A stretch of DNA of 5,922 nt, taken from an uncultured Oscillospiraceae bacterium. Its GTDB lineage: Bacteria > Bacillota > Clostridia > Oscillospirales > Acutalibacteraceae. Of this stretch, positions 1 to 4,825 are shown in pieces. Each line of letters starts with the position of its first letter. Position 1 is the stretch's first letter. The translations under genes and the position numbers were made by a program. Under the pieces are notes generated by a model that ran no database searches, was not told the DNA's origin, and saw nothing but the letters and a program-made list of their open reading frames with translations. The stretch covers positions 1 to 5,922 of the forward strand of contig CABQAA010000144.1 of assembly GCA_902461995.1 (NCBI GenBank), given 5' to 3'.

Positions 1-94
1 CGTGTTTCGGGGAAGTTTCCTTAATAGTATACAGTATAACCGGGCAATATGACAATTCTATGAAGAAATACGCTGCAAACGACCGAAAATTCCA

Positions 95-123
95 TTGTTT
101 TTTACGGTACAGGGGGGTATAAT
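95..123 (+). promoter_or_regulatory. Sigma-A promoter of the phosphodiesterase-adenosyltransferase operon
   Basis: A -35 hexamer TTGTTT at 95-100 is separated by 17 bp from a perfect -10 TATAAT at 118-123. Transcription would start near 130, giving a leader of about 24 nt before the ATG at 154. The spacer ends in a run of six G. No operator-like repeat is obvious around it. Confidence 0.75.
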
Positions 124-153
124 CGAAAAAAAGCCTGCAAAGGGGACGATACC

Positions 154-897
154 ATGCCGATTATCCACGCCCATCGCGGAGCCTCTGCCTATGCGCCCGA
201 AAACACGCTGCCCGCGTTCCGCCTGGCGCTCGAACAGCACACCGACGGCATTGAAACGGATATCCACCTCACCCTCGACAATCAGTTCGTCGTCTGCCAT
301 GACGACGAGATCGCCCGGACCTCGAACGGCGAGGGGAAAATCCAGGATATGACGGTCGAACAGCTCAAACAGTACGATTTCGGCGTCAAGTTCGGCCCCG
401 CTTTCGCGGGCACGCCGATCCCCACCCTGGACGAGCTGCTCGAAGTCGTCCGGGACGTCGATCCGATCAACATCGAGATCAAGGGCCCGTTCCGGGAGGA
501 TGCGGACATGGCGGCGGCTTACCGGCTGCTGTATGAGACCCTCGTCAAATTCGACTGTGTGGAGCGGACGCTGTTTTCGAGTTTCGGCCACAGCTGGCTG
601 CGGGATCTCAAGGCGCAGTATCCCGATCTGCGCACCGGTTTGCTCTACGCCGGAGATCCCAAAACGCCGGAGGAAACACTCGAGCTGGTGCGGACCTACA
701 ACGCCGACGCCATCCATCCCTATCTGCACTCCATCAACAAGGACATCGTGGACATCTGCCTGGCGCACGGGATCGATGTCAATGTCTGGACGGTGGATTC
801 TCCGGAGGATATCGCCACGGCGGTGTCCTATGGCGTGACCGGTATTATTACGAACGTGCCCGACCGGGTGCGGGCCTATTGTGAGGCGCATGCCTGA
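154..897 (+). CDS. Glycerophosphodiester phosphodiesterase (GDPD family, cytoplasmic UgpQ-like)
   Basis: This 247-residue protein should hydrolyse glycerophosphodiesters to sn-glycerol 3-phosphate and an alcohol, feeding phospholipid head-group recycling. The GDPD fold signature is complete. HRG is at residues 7-9, followed by the PEN-T segment (15-18). The metal-binding pair E34 and D36 lies in GIETDIH, the second catalytic His is in HDD (49-51), and the E-x-K pair is E108/K110. The C-terminal WTVD and GVTGIITNVPD segments close the TIM barrel. Length is normal for the small single-domain bacterial type. There is no signal peptide or membrane segment, so it acts in the cytoplasm. The ATG at 154 follows AAAGGGG with about 8 nt spacing and sits 24 nt after the predicted transcription start. 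Its stop overlaps the start of the next gene. The exact substrate cannot be read from sequence. Confidence 0.95.
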   Translation: MPIIHAHRGASAYAPENTLPAFRLALEQHTDGIETDIHLTLDNQFVVCHDDEIARTSNGEGKIQDMTVEQLKQYDFGVKFGPAFAGTPIPTLDELLEVVRDVDPINIEIKGPFREDADMAAAYRLLYETLVKFDCVERTLFSSFGHSWLRDLKAQYPDLRTGLLYAGDPKTPEETLELVRTYNADAIHPYLHSINKDIVDICLAHGIDVNVWTVDSPEDIATAVSYGVTGIITNVPDRVRAYCEAHA

Positions 898-1415
898 TGG
901 AAAAAGGATGCATCCAGATCTACCACGGAAACGGGAAAGGGAAAACCACCGCGGCCGTAGGGCTTCTGCTGCGGGCAGCAGGGCAGGGATTTTCGGCCGG
1001 CTTCGCCCAGTTCCTCAAGGACGGCAGCTCGGGGGAGTGCCGGATGCTGGCGGATCTGCCCGGCGTCACGTTGTTTCCGTTCCTGCCCAAGGTACCCTTC
1101 ACCTTTGCCATGACCCCGGAACAGCGGGCGGACGCCGCGGCGTTTTACGCCGCTCTGCTGGATGAAATACGGCAGCGGCGGGATCTGGATCTTGTGGTGT
1201 TGGATGAGGTGCTCGATGCGGTCAATGCGGGCATTCTGCCGGAAACGGCTCTGCTGGATTTTCTGAAGAACCGGCCGGCCGGGCAGGAAGTGGTGCTCAC
1301 CGGACGGGACCCGTCTGAAACCCTGTGCCGGATGGCCGACTATATCACCGATATGCGCGCCGCGAAACACCCCTATGCCGCCGGGCAGGAGGCGCGGCGC
1401 GGCGTCGAATGGTGA
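897..1415 (+). CDS. cobO: Cob(I)yrinic acid a,c-diamide / corrinoid adenosyltransferase (CobA/CobO/BtuR family)
   Basis: This 172-residue protein should transfer the adenosyl group of ATP to the cobalt of a corrinoid, making adenosylcobalamin or its precursors. The N-terminus carries the family's P-loop GNGKGKTT (11-18). A Walker B-like LVVLDE lies at 99-104 and runs into VLDAVNAG. LTGRDP is at 134-139 and ADYITDM at 147-153. The C-terminal KHPY...ARRGVEW (157-172) is diagnostic of BtuR/CobO rather than PduO- or EutT-type enzymes. Length is slightly under the roughly 175-200 residues usual for the family but nothing seems missing. The ATG overlaps the upstream TGA by one base (TGATG) and only a weak GAGG lies 10 nt upstream, which points to translational coupling. 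No other cobalamin gene and no B12 riboswitch is visible here, so it may serve salvage. The pairing with a phosphodiesterase is unexplained. Confidence 0.93.
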   Translation: MEKGCIQIYHGNGKGKTTAAVGLLLRAAGQGFSAGFAQFLKDGSSGECRMLADLPGVTLFPFLPKVPFTFAMTPEQRADAAAFYAALLDEIRQRRDLDLVVLDEVLDAVNAGILPETALLDFLKNRPAGQEVVLTGRDPSETLCRMADYITDMRAAKHPYAAGQEARRGVEW

Positions 1416-1527
1416 GGTGCTGCCAGCCGGTTCTATACGGGCGGATGGAACTAAAAACCGCCTGTAAGGTTACGGGATGCGCAGAAAGGATTTTCCCTGC
1501 GGCCCGAAGAGGAAATATCCACAAACC

Positions 1528-1564
1528 AAAACAGACCGGCTGATCTTAGCCGGTCTGTTTTTTT
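1528..1564 (+). terminator. Intrinsic terminator of the phosphodiesterase-adenosyltransferase operon
   Basis: A perfect 14-bp stem (1528-1541 with 1548-1561) encloses a 6-nt loop and runs into seven T (1558-1564). It lies 112 nt after the cobO stop. The A run on its left arm means it could also stop transcription coming from the opposite strand. Confidence 0.93.
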
Positions 1565-1598
1565 CCGAATCCAGCGGCAGAGACCCCTGACCAAACAG

Positions 1599-1628
1599 AA
1601 AAGCCGGCCGCAGATGCGGCCGGCTTTT
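1599..1628 (-). terminator. Intrinsic terminator of the sigma-factor operon (probably bidirectional)
   Basis: A perfect 13-bp stem, AAAAGCCGGCCGC (1599-1611) with its complement at 1616-1628, encloses the tetraloop AGAT. On the minus strand the stem is followed by TTTTCTGTTT, and on the plus strand by a T run at 1625-1629. It sits 33 nt past the end of the minus-strand operon, so its main job is probably to end that transcript. With the neighbouring hairpin it insulates the two convergent operons. Confidence 0.85.
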
Positions 1629-1661
1629 TCATACGGATACGGGGAGTAGGAGGATGCCGGA

Positions 1662-2576
1662 TCAAAGCGAGGATTCCGTATCGGCGGGATTTGTAGTGTT
1701 TGTAGTGGGGGTGGCGTCGGACGCGGTCGATTCGCTGCGGATAATCAGGCGGCTGCGCATGTCTTCCGCGGATATCGGCCGGATGGGATTTCCCAGGATG
1801 CGTACGAAATACTCCGTGGAGGAGGTCTCGTCACGGACCTCCATCCGCAGCCGGATTTCCCGGATGCCGGCGTTGTCTCCGCAGGCGGACGCAATGGACG
1901 CGAAGGTTTTGGCAATCTGATCGGGGTCGGGCGTCTGGGTATTGTCGACGGTATACAGCTCGGCGCTGACCGCAACCGGCCAGTCGGTGATCTCGTCGAC
2001 GTTCTCTCCCATCGAGAACCAGATGCGCGAATCCTCGTAATCCATGGCGTAGACATGGCCCGCGCTGCGGGTGTCCGCGATGGCGGTCTCGACCGTGTGA
2101 ACGGCCTTGTTCCGCTCGGCGGAGAGGCGTTCGGCGTAGTGGGCGGCGTGGGCGATCGGCGGCCCGATCAGGGATCCGAGCAGGGTTACGAAGGTGATGA
2201 GGACCACCATGAAGATGGAGAGGCCGTCATACCGGAACTTTTCGGTTTTGAACCGGATGGCGTAAATGAGAATCTCGACGCCCAGGCAGAGCAGGACGAC
2301 CGGGGCAAACTGCAGCAGTTTCCAGGCGTTGCCGCCGAAATACAGGGCGAGGGGGACAAAGATGCCGAGCACGACGAGCGTCAGCCCCAGGGTGAAGGTC
2401 CCCACCCGTCTGGGAGGCCGTGCTGGGGGCTCCCAGACGGGTACGGGAGGGACCGGCGCGGGCGGCGCCGGAGGAATCGGAGCCGGATTGGGCGCAGGCG
2501 GCGGGGGAAGGGGCGTTTTTGGGGGCGGGATCATGTCCTCCGGGACCTGCCCGGCGGGATAGGTTTGAATGTCCAT
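1662..2576 (-). CDS. Unnamed membrane protein: polyproline tail, three membrane helices, exported C-terminal domain
   Basis: I do not recognise a named family for this 304-residue protein. Residues 17-55 are extremely proline-rich, with runs of three and four prolines. Three membrane segments follow at about 59-81, 86-107 and 117-140. The first two, with R-x-G...G-L...L-G and L-G-V-E-I-L, resemble the two-helix module of LiaI/LiaF-like proteins (DUF5668-type); this is a similarity by eye. Residues 141-280 form a soluble domain of mixed helix and strand, and the last 24 residues are a Ser/Thr/Asp-rich tail. With three helices the two ends lie on opposite sides, probably tail inside and domain outside. 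AAGGAGG at 2585-2591, 8 nt upstream, fixes the start. It is the last gene of the sigma-factor operon, 38 nt after its neighbour, so it may be a sensor or effector of that system. Its mRNA carries a 13-bp hairpin at 2404-2442. Confidence 0.85.
   Translation of the reverse strand: MDIQTYPAGQVPEDMIPPPKTPLPPPPAPNPAPIPPAPPAPVPPVPVWEPPARPPRRVGTFTLGLTLVVLGIFVPLALYFGGNAWKLLQFAPVVLLCLGVEILIYAIRFKTEKFRYDGLSIFMVVLITFVTLLGSLIGPPIAHAAHYAERLSAERNKAVHTVETAIADTRSAGHVYAMDYEDSRIWFSMGENVDEITDWPVAVSAELYTVDNTQTPDPDQIAKTFASIASACGDNAGIREIRLRMEVRDETSSTEYFVRILGNPIRPISAEDMRSRLIIRSESTASDATPTTNTTNPADTESSL
2404..2442. repeat. Perfect 13-bp inverted repeat inside a coding sequence
   Basis: ACCCGTCTGGGAG at 2404-2416 is matched by its exact reverse complement at 2430-2442, across a 13-nt spacer. 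It lies where the gene passes from the proline-rich tail to the first membrane helix (about residues 45-58). No T tract follows on either strand, so it is not a standard terminator. Confidence 0.9.
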
Positions 2577-2614
2577 GGCGGGAACCTCCTTGATGTTGAA
2601 ATGCGGCGTCGGAC

Positions 2615-3325
2615 TTATTCGGACAGCGGGCCGTCTTCTCCGGTGGGAGCGGCGTTCGGATCCGCCGCCGGACTTTTCTGGCCGGGGATGGTGTATTCGT
2701 TGTAAAGCGGAGCTTTCGGTTCCGCGGGTTCTTTCCGCCCCACGATCAGCCGGATGCCGAAGACGATGCAGGCGGCCGGAATCAGCAGGGAGGGCAGAAC
2801 GTCGATGATACTGCGGATCACCCGCCTCGCCTCGGGAGAGAGCATATTGCTGAGGCTGTAATATCCGCTGCCGAAAATCAACTTCAGTGACAGCCAGACG
2901 GAGAAAATCACGAGGACCCAGCCCAGAAGCAGATGCCGTTTCTGTACAAACCGGCTGACGGAATCCCGGCCGATTTTGGAATGGATATCCCCTGTCAGGA
3001 ACAGATATTCATCGGGCAGCGCCCGCAGTTCCGGCAGCGTCATATGGATGCGGTTGAGCGTATCGAAGAACGAATAGAACCAGATGACGGGAAGCAGGAA
3101 AGTCAGCGCCGCGAGATAGGTGAACGCGGCGACCGCAATGACGCCGGCAAACAGGGCCATCAGGGAGATGCCGCGCTTCATCAGGCCGTGATACATTTGG
3201 CCGGCCCCGGGGATGAAGGACCAGAACACCGTCCAGAATTTGTTTTTCGTTTGCCTGGCAGGAGCGGGCGGGACAAAAGGCGGAGGCGTCTGCGGAGCGT
3301 AGGGGGGGATGTTATTCGTGTTCAT
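2615..3325 (-). CDS. Unnamed multi-pass membrane protein with TM2-like motif
   Basis: This 236-residue protein has a short proline-rich N-terminal tail (PPYAPQTPPPFVPPAPA), then FIPGAGQMYHGLMKRG at about 37-52. That segment resembles the P-G-x-G-Q-x-Y-x-G...K-G turn of TM2-type domains. Hydrophobic helices follow at about 53-69, 70-87, 131-152 and 173-196, and a charged, proline-rich tail ends the protein. The function is unknown. Two ATGs compete for the start: AGGAG at 3335-3339 directly abuts the one at 3334 but lies 9 nt from the one at 3325, so I chose 3325. The gene overlaps the end of the anti-sigma gene by 14 nt, implying coupled translation. Its architecture (proline tail before membrane helices) echoes the next gene, and the two may act together with the anti-sigma factor in the membrane. 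Confidence 0.85.
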   Translation of the reverse strand: MNTNNIPPYAPQTPPPFVPPAPARQTKNKFWTVFWSFIPGAGQMYHGLMKRGISLMALFAGVIAVAAFTYLAALTFLLPVIWFYSFFDTLNRIHMTLPELRALPDEYLFLTGDIHSKIGRDSVSRFVQKRHLLLGWVLVIFSVWLSLKLIFGSGYYSLSNMLSPEARRVIRSIIDVLPSLLIPAACIVFGIRLIVGRKEPAEPKAPLYNEYTIPGQKSPAADPNAAPTGEDGPLSE

Positions 3326-3830
3326 GCTCGTCATCTCCTATAAAGAATGCGTGAATGCGGTCGACCAGGGAGGCGAACCCGTCGTGATAGCCGGAGGCCA
3401 GCTGTTCCCAGCGGCTGCCCTCGGAACGGTCGGGCGGGGGCTCCGGCTCTTTTTGGATGCTGATCTGCTGGATAAACGAGGTGGTGCTTTCTTCGAGCTT
3501 CCGGAAAGCGCCGCTGAAAAACAGCAGCATGGTCAGGGCGACCGCCACCGACATTTTGGCAATGCCGGCCAGGACCACCCGGTTTTTGGCCCGTCGGTTT
3601 TCTTTCCCGATGGAGGCGAGAATGCGCTCTTCCAAGGCGGAACAGCCGTCCGGGGGCGCGTCCGGATCGGCGGCGGAAACCGCGTCGATGTAAGCGTCCA
3701 TACAGGCGGGGCAGGCTTCCAGATGGCAGAGAAGGAGCGCGGTGTCCCGTTCGTCAAAGGTGCCGCAGGCTAAGCCGGAAATGGCCTCTTCGGTCAGATG
3801 CCCGTTTCGGATGGTATGTTCGTCCAGCAT
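3312..3830 (-). CDS. Membrane-anchored zinc-finger anti-sigma factor
   Basis: This 172-residue protein most likely binds and holds the sigma factor encoded just upstream. The N-terminal cytoplasmic part has the ZAS (zinc anti-sigma) signature H-x3-C-x2-C at H36, C40 and C43, in LLLCHLEACPACMDAY. C22 or H11 could be the fourth ligand. One membrane helix spans about 85-108, preceded by basic residues (RRAKNR), which fits N-in, C-out topology. The roughly 64-residue outer part is short and ends in the acidic/His tail DDEHEHE, which might bind a metal ion (inference). The ATG directly follows the sigma gene's stop (TAAATG). Its ribosome site AAGGAGG (3839-3845) lies inside the sigma gene, so the pair should be made in fixed proportion. 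Whether release is by proteolysis, zinc loss or a partner protein cannot be seen here. Confidence 0.9.
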   Translation of the reverse strand: MLDEHTIRNGHLTEEAISGLACGTFDERDTALLLCHLEACPACMDAYIDAVSAADPDAPPDGCSALEERILASIGKENRRAKNRVVLAGIAKMSVAVALTMLLFFSGAFRKLEESTTSFIQQISIQKEPEPPPDRSEGSRWEQLASGYHDGFASLVDRIHAFFIGDDEHEHE

Positions 3831-4331
3831 TTACAGCACCTCCTTCAGTGTACGCCGCAGCTTTTCCCGGGCCCGGAGGCCCTGTGTCTGTACGGTTTTG
3901 AGCGGCCGGTCGAGGACTGCCGCGATTTCCTCGTAGCTTTTGTCTTCCATGAAGCGCATGAGAGCGACTTCACGATATGGTTCGGGCAGCTTTTCGCAGG
4001 CATCCCGGACGAGATCGACGGTTTCCCTTCGTTCCGTATCCTGCACGAACGCCGAGGGGGCCGGATAGGCGTCCAGGGTTTCGGGTTCCGCCGGATCGGC
4101 CAGGGCATATCCGGCGCTCTTGAGATAGTCCTTGGATTTGTTGACGGCGATGCGGACGAGCCAGGGCTTGTAATGATCCCCTTCAAAGCGGCCGATGGCC
4201 CGATAGGCGGTGAGAAAGGTGTCCTGTGTCAGATTTTCCGCTTCCTGATAGTCGTGGACCAGCCGGTAGCATACCGTGAAGATCAGCCGGGTATGATCTC
4301 GGACGAGTTGGGTAAATGCCTCGTCGTTCAT
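3831..4331 (-). CDS. ECF-type RNA polymerase sigma factor (sigma-70 family)
   Basis: This 166-residue protein has only regions 2 and 4, as expected for an extracytoplasmic-function sigma factor. Region 2 covers about 6-72, with the core-binding DYQEAENLTQDTFLTAYRAIGRFEG and PWLVRIAVNKSKDYLK. A linker follows. Region 4 covers about 103-163, with LPEPYREVALMRFMEDKSYEEIA and the helix-turn-helix AAVLDRPLKTVQTQGLRARE that reads the -35 element. I chose the ATG at 4331 because family members start close to region 2. A GGTGG lies 6 nt upstream, while the longer start at 4364 has no ribosome site. It heads a four-gene operon with its anti-sigma factor. No convincing ECF promoter (GAAC-type -35) is visible upstream, so autoregulation is not supported by sequence. 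The ECF subgroup and regulon are unknown. Confidence 0.93.
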   Translation of the reverse strand: MNDEAFTQLVRDHTRLIFTVCYRLVHDYQEAENLTQDTFLTAYRAIGRFEGDHYKPWLVRIAVNKSKDYLKSAGYALADPAEPETLDAYPAPSAFVQDTERRETVDLVRDACEKLPEPYREVALMRFMEDKSYEEIAAVLDRPLKTVQTQGLRAREKLRRTLKEVL

Positions 4332-4373
4332 TCTGATCCACCACCGCCCTTTCCGTCCGCCCATCCATATAAC

Positions 4374-4430
4374 GAGAAACCGGATGAGAAACCTTCAGCT
4401 ATTTTCACTTTTCTCATTATAAAAGAGAAA
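4374..4430. repeat. Cluster of GAGAAA/TTTCTC hexamers around the sigma-operon -10 box
   Basis: GAGAAACC occurs twice as a direct repeat 12 bp apart (4374-4381 and 4386-4393). TTTCTC lies at 4410-4415 and GAGAAA at 4425-4430, giving four copies in 57 bp. They flank the candidate -10 box and extend into the predicted 5' leader. They could be operator half-sites or just local purine bias. Confidence 0.4.
4416..4421 (-). promoter_or_regulatory. Candidate -10 box of the sigma-factor operon
   Basis: The minus strand reads TATAAT at 4421-4416, about 85 nt upstream of the sigma start at 4331. The -35 position is only T-rich (TCTTTT), so this would be a weak or activator-dependent promoter. The box sits inside an inverted repeat (TTTCTC at 4410-4415, GAGAAA at 4425-4430). 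Confidence 0.45.
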
Positions 4431-4636
4431 TCCGCGGAAAAAGACGGAGAAAAACGGAAAAATTCATGAAGAGGGAGGGCATCGATTCCGTCCACTGTCT
4501 GTATGAACCGCCGAGCGGCCGGAGACACTATGGATATGGGTGACTCCATATAAAATTATCCGAAAATAGCCGATATCAGAGCAAAAACGGTGGTTTCCAG
4601 CCGATAATAGAAGGATAAATCCGGTTTTCCTCAGAT

Positions 4637-4652
4637 AGCGCTTGCAATCGCT
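4637..4652. promoter_or_regulatory. Palindrome centred on the corA -35 box (possible operator)
   Basis: AGCG-C-TTGCAA-T-CGCT is a 16-bp dyad with a single mismatched pair, centred exactly on the -35 hexamer TTGCAA (4642-4647). A dimeric repressor bound here would block polymerase. The protein that might bind is unknown. Confidence 0.45.
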
Positions 4653-4669
4653 GAATATTGTGCTATAAT
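4642..4669 (+). promoter_or_regulatory. Extended -10 promoter of the corA transcription unit
   Basis: The -35 hexamer TTGCAA (4642-4647), a 16-bp spacer and the -10 TATAAT (4664-4669) form a good sigma-A promoter. TG at 4661-4662 adds an extended -10 (TGCTATAAT). Transcription would start near 4676, giving a leader of about 150 nt before corA. Confidence 0.85.
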
Positions 4670-4703
4670 GTTGACGGTAATCCGATACTCATGTTTTTGT
4701 GAA

Positions 4704-4734
4704 CAGGAGGTGGGCAGGGTGAGTCCTGACCCTG
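4704..4734 (+). promoter_or_regulatory. Leader hairpin / possible pseudoknot over the leader-peptide start
   Basis: CAGGGT (4715-4720) pairs with ACCCTG (4729-4734) around an 8-nt loop. The loop contains TCCTG (4724-4728), an exact complement of CAGGA (4704-4708), which overlaps the leader Shine-Dalgarno. The two pairings could form together as a pseudoknot or as alternatives. Either would hide the ribosome site or the GTG start of the leader ORF. Confidence 0.4.
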
Positions 4735-4781
4735 GTAGTCGAAACGTCAATAAGAGAAGGACGCATCCGGTCCAGCCTTAG
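4719..4781 (+). CDS. Putative 20-residue leader peptide upstream of corA (MgtL-like P-D-P start)
   Basis: AGGAGG (4705-4710), extended to AGGAGGTG, is a near-ideal ribosome site 8 nt before a GTG at 4719. That GTG opens a 20-codon ORF ending in TAG at 4779-4781, encoding MSPDPGSRNVNKRRTHPVQP. No other gene could use this ribosome site: the corA start is 115 nt away and in another frame. From memory, the Salmonella Mg2+-sensing leader peptide MgtL starts M-E-P-D-P, so prolines 3 and 5 and Asp4 coincide. In MgtL this acidic/proline N-terminus destabilises the ribosome at low Mg2+. Here it would sit ahead of a CorA-type transporter. The peptide ends Pro-stop, which often terminates slowly. The last codons form the 5' arm of the downstream hairpin, so translation would melt it. 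Existence as an expressed ORF is inference; the signals are seen directly. Confidence 0.6.
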   Translation: MSPDPGSRNVNKRRTHPVQP

Positions 4782-4806
4782 TCGTTAGGCGGCCGTCGAT
4801 GCGCCC
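4759..4806 (+). promoter_or_regulatory. Long leader hairpin with the leader-ORF stop codon in its loop
   Basis: CGCATC (4762-4767) pairs with GATGCG (4798-4803), CGGTC (4768-4772) with GGCCG (4791-4795), and GCCT (4775-4778) with AGGC (4787-4790). Two 2-nt bulges interrupt the stem, and GG/CC at 4759-4760/4805-4806 can extend it. The loop 4779-4786 begins with the leader TAG stop. The 3' foot ends just before the corA ribosome site (AAAGGGG, 4810-4816). No T tract follows, so it is not an intrinsic terminator; control of translation or Rho access is more likely. Confidence 0.65.
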
Positions 4807-4825
4807 GGGAAAGGGGTATGCGCCG

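Larger units (their letters stand above)
4332..4636. other. Intergenic region between divergent sigma operon and corA
   Basis: This AT-richer stretch separates two divergent transcription units and holds no protein-coding gene I can support. Besides the sigma-operon promoter signals it has an imperfect hairpin at 4521-4547 (GGAGACAC with GTGACTCC, one A-A mismatch, 11-nt loop). It also has an overlapping TATGGA/TCCATA pair (4529-4534 and 4545-4550) and an 8-bp direct repeat AGCCGATA (4568-4575 and 4600-4607). None can be assigned a function. Confidence 0.5.

Noticed and set aside
60..122. 20-codon ORF ahead of the phosphodiesterase
   Set aside because: It has no ribosome site and it ends inside the -10 box of the promoter, so it would not be on that transcript.
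58..891. Long 277-codon open frame on the minus strand
   Set aside because: It mirrors the phosphodiesterase gene, has no recognisable domain or ribosome site, and its His/Arg/Asp-rich composition is typical of an antisense frame of a GC-rich gene.
1480..1501. Small hairpin CGCAG/CTGCG after cobO
   Set aside because: A five-base stem with a large loop and no T tract; likely chance, with the real terminator at 1528-1564.
2055..2705. 216-codon open frame on the plus strand opposite the membrane-protein genes
   Set aside because: It is Gly/Arg/Asp-rich antisense of the polyproline gene, spans two real genes and lacks a ribosome site or known fold.
3798..4469. 223-codon plus-strand frame opposite the sigma factor
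   Set aside because: The minus-strand sigma and anti-sigma genes have clear domain signatures; this frame has none.
4328..4549. 73-codon minus-strand ORF just upstream of the sigma factor
   Set aside because: It has no ribosome site at its ATG, contains the candidate promoter -10 box and overlaps the sigma start in another frame.
4715..4750. Hammerhead-like segment GTCGAAACGTC in the leader
   Set aside because: The CUGANGA core block is absent in the required position, so a self-cleaving ribozyme is not supported.
4671..4750. Long-range pairing TTGACG (4671-4676) with CGTCAA (4745-4750)
   Set aside because: The predicted transcription start is near 4676, so the 5' half would mostly not be in the RNA.
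4676..4825. Known metal riboswitch (M-box, NiCo, yybP-ykoY) in the corA leader
   Set aside because: I could not find the conserved sequence blocks of any of these. A covariance-model search would decide; a significant hit would overturn this.
4799..4825. Longer corA start at 4799 adding nine residues
   Set aside because: It has no ribosome site and the ATG lies in the 3' arm of the leader hairpin; the ATG at 4826 has a good site and fits family length.
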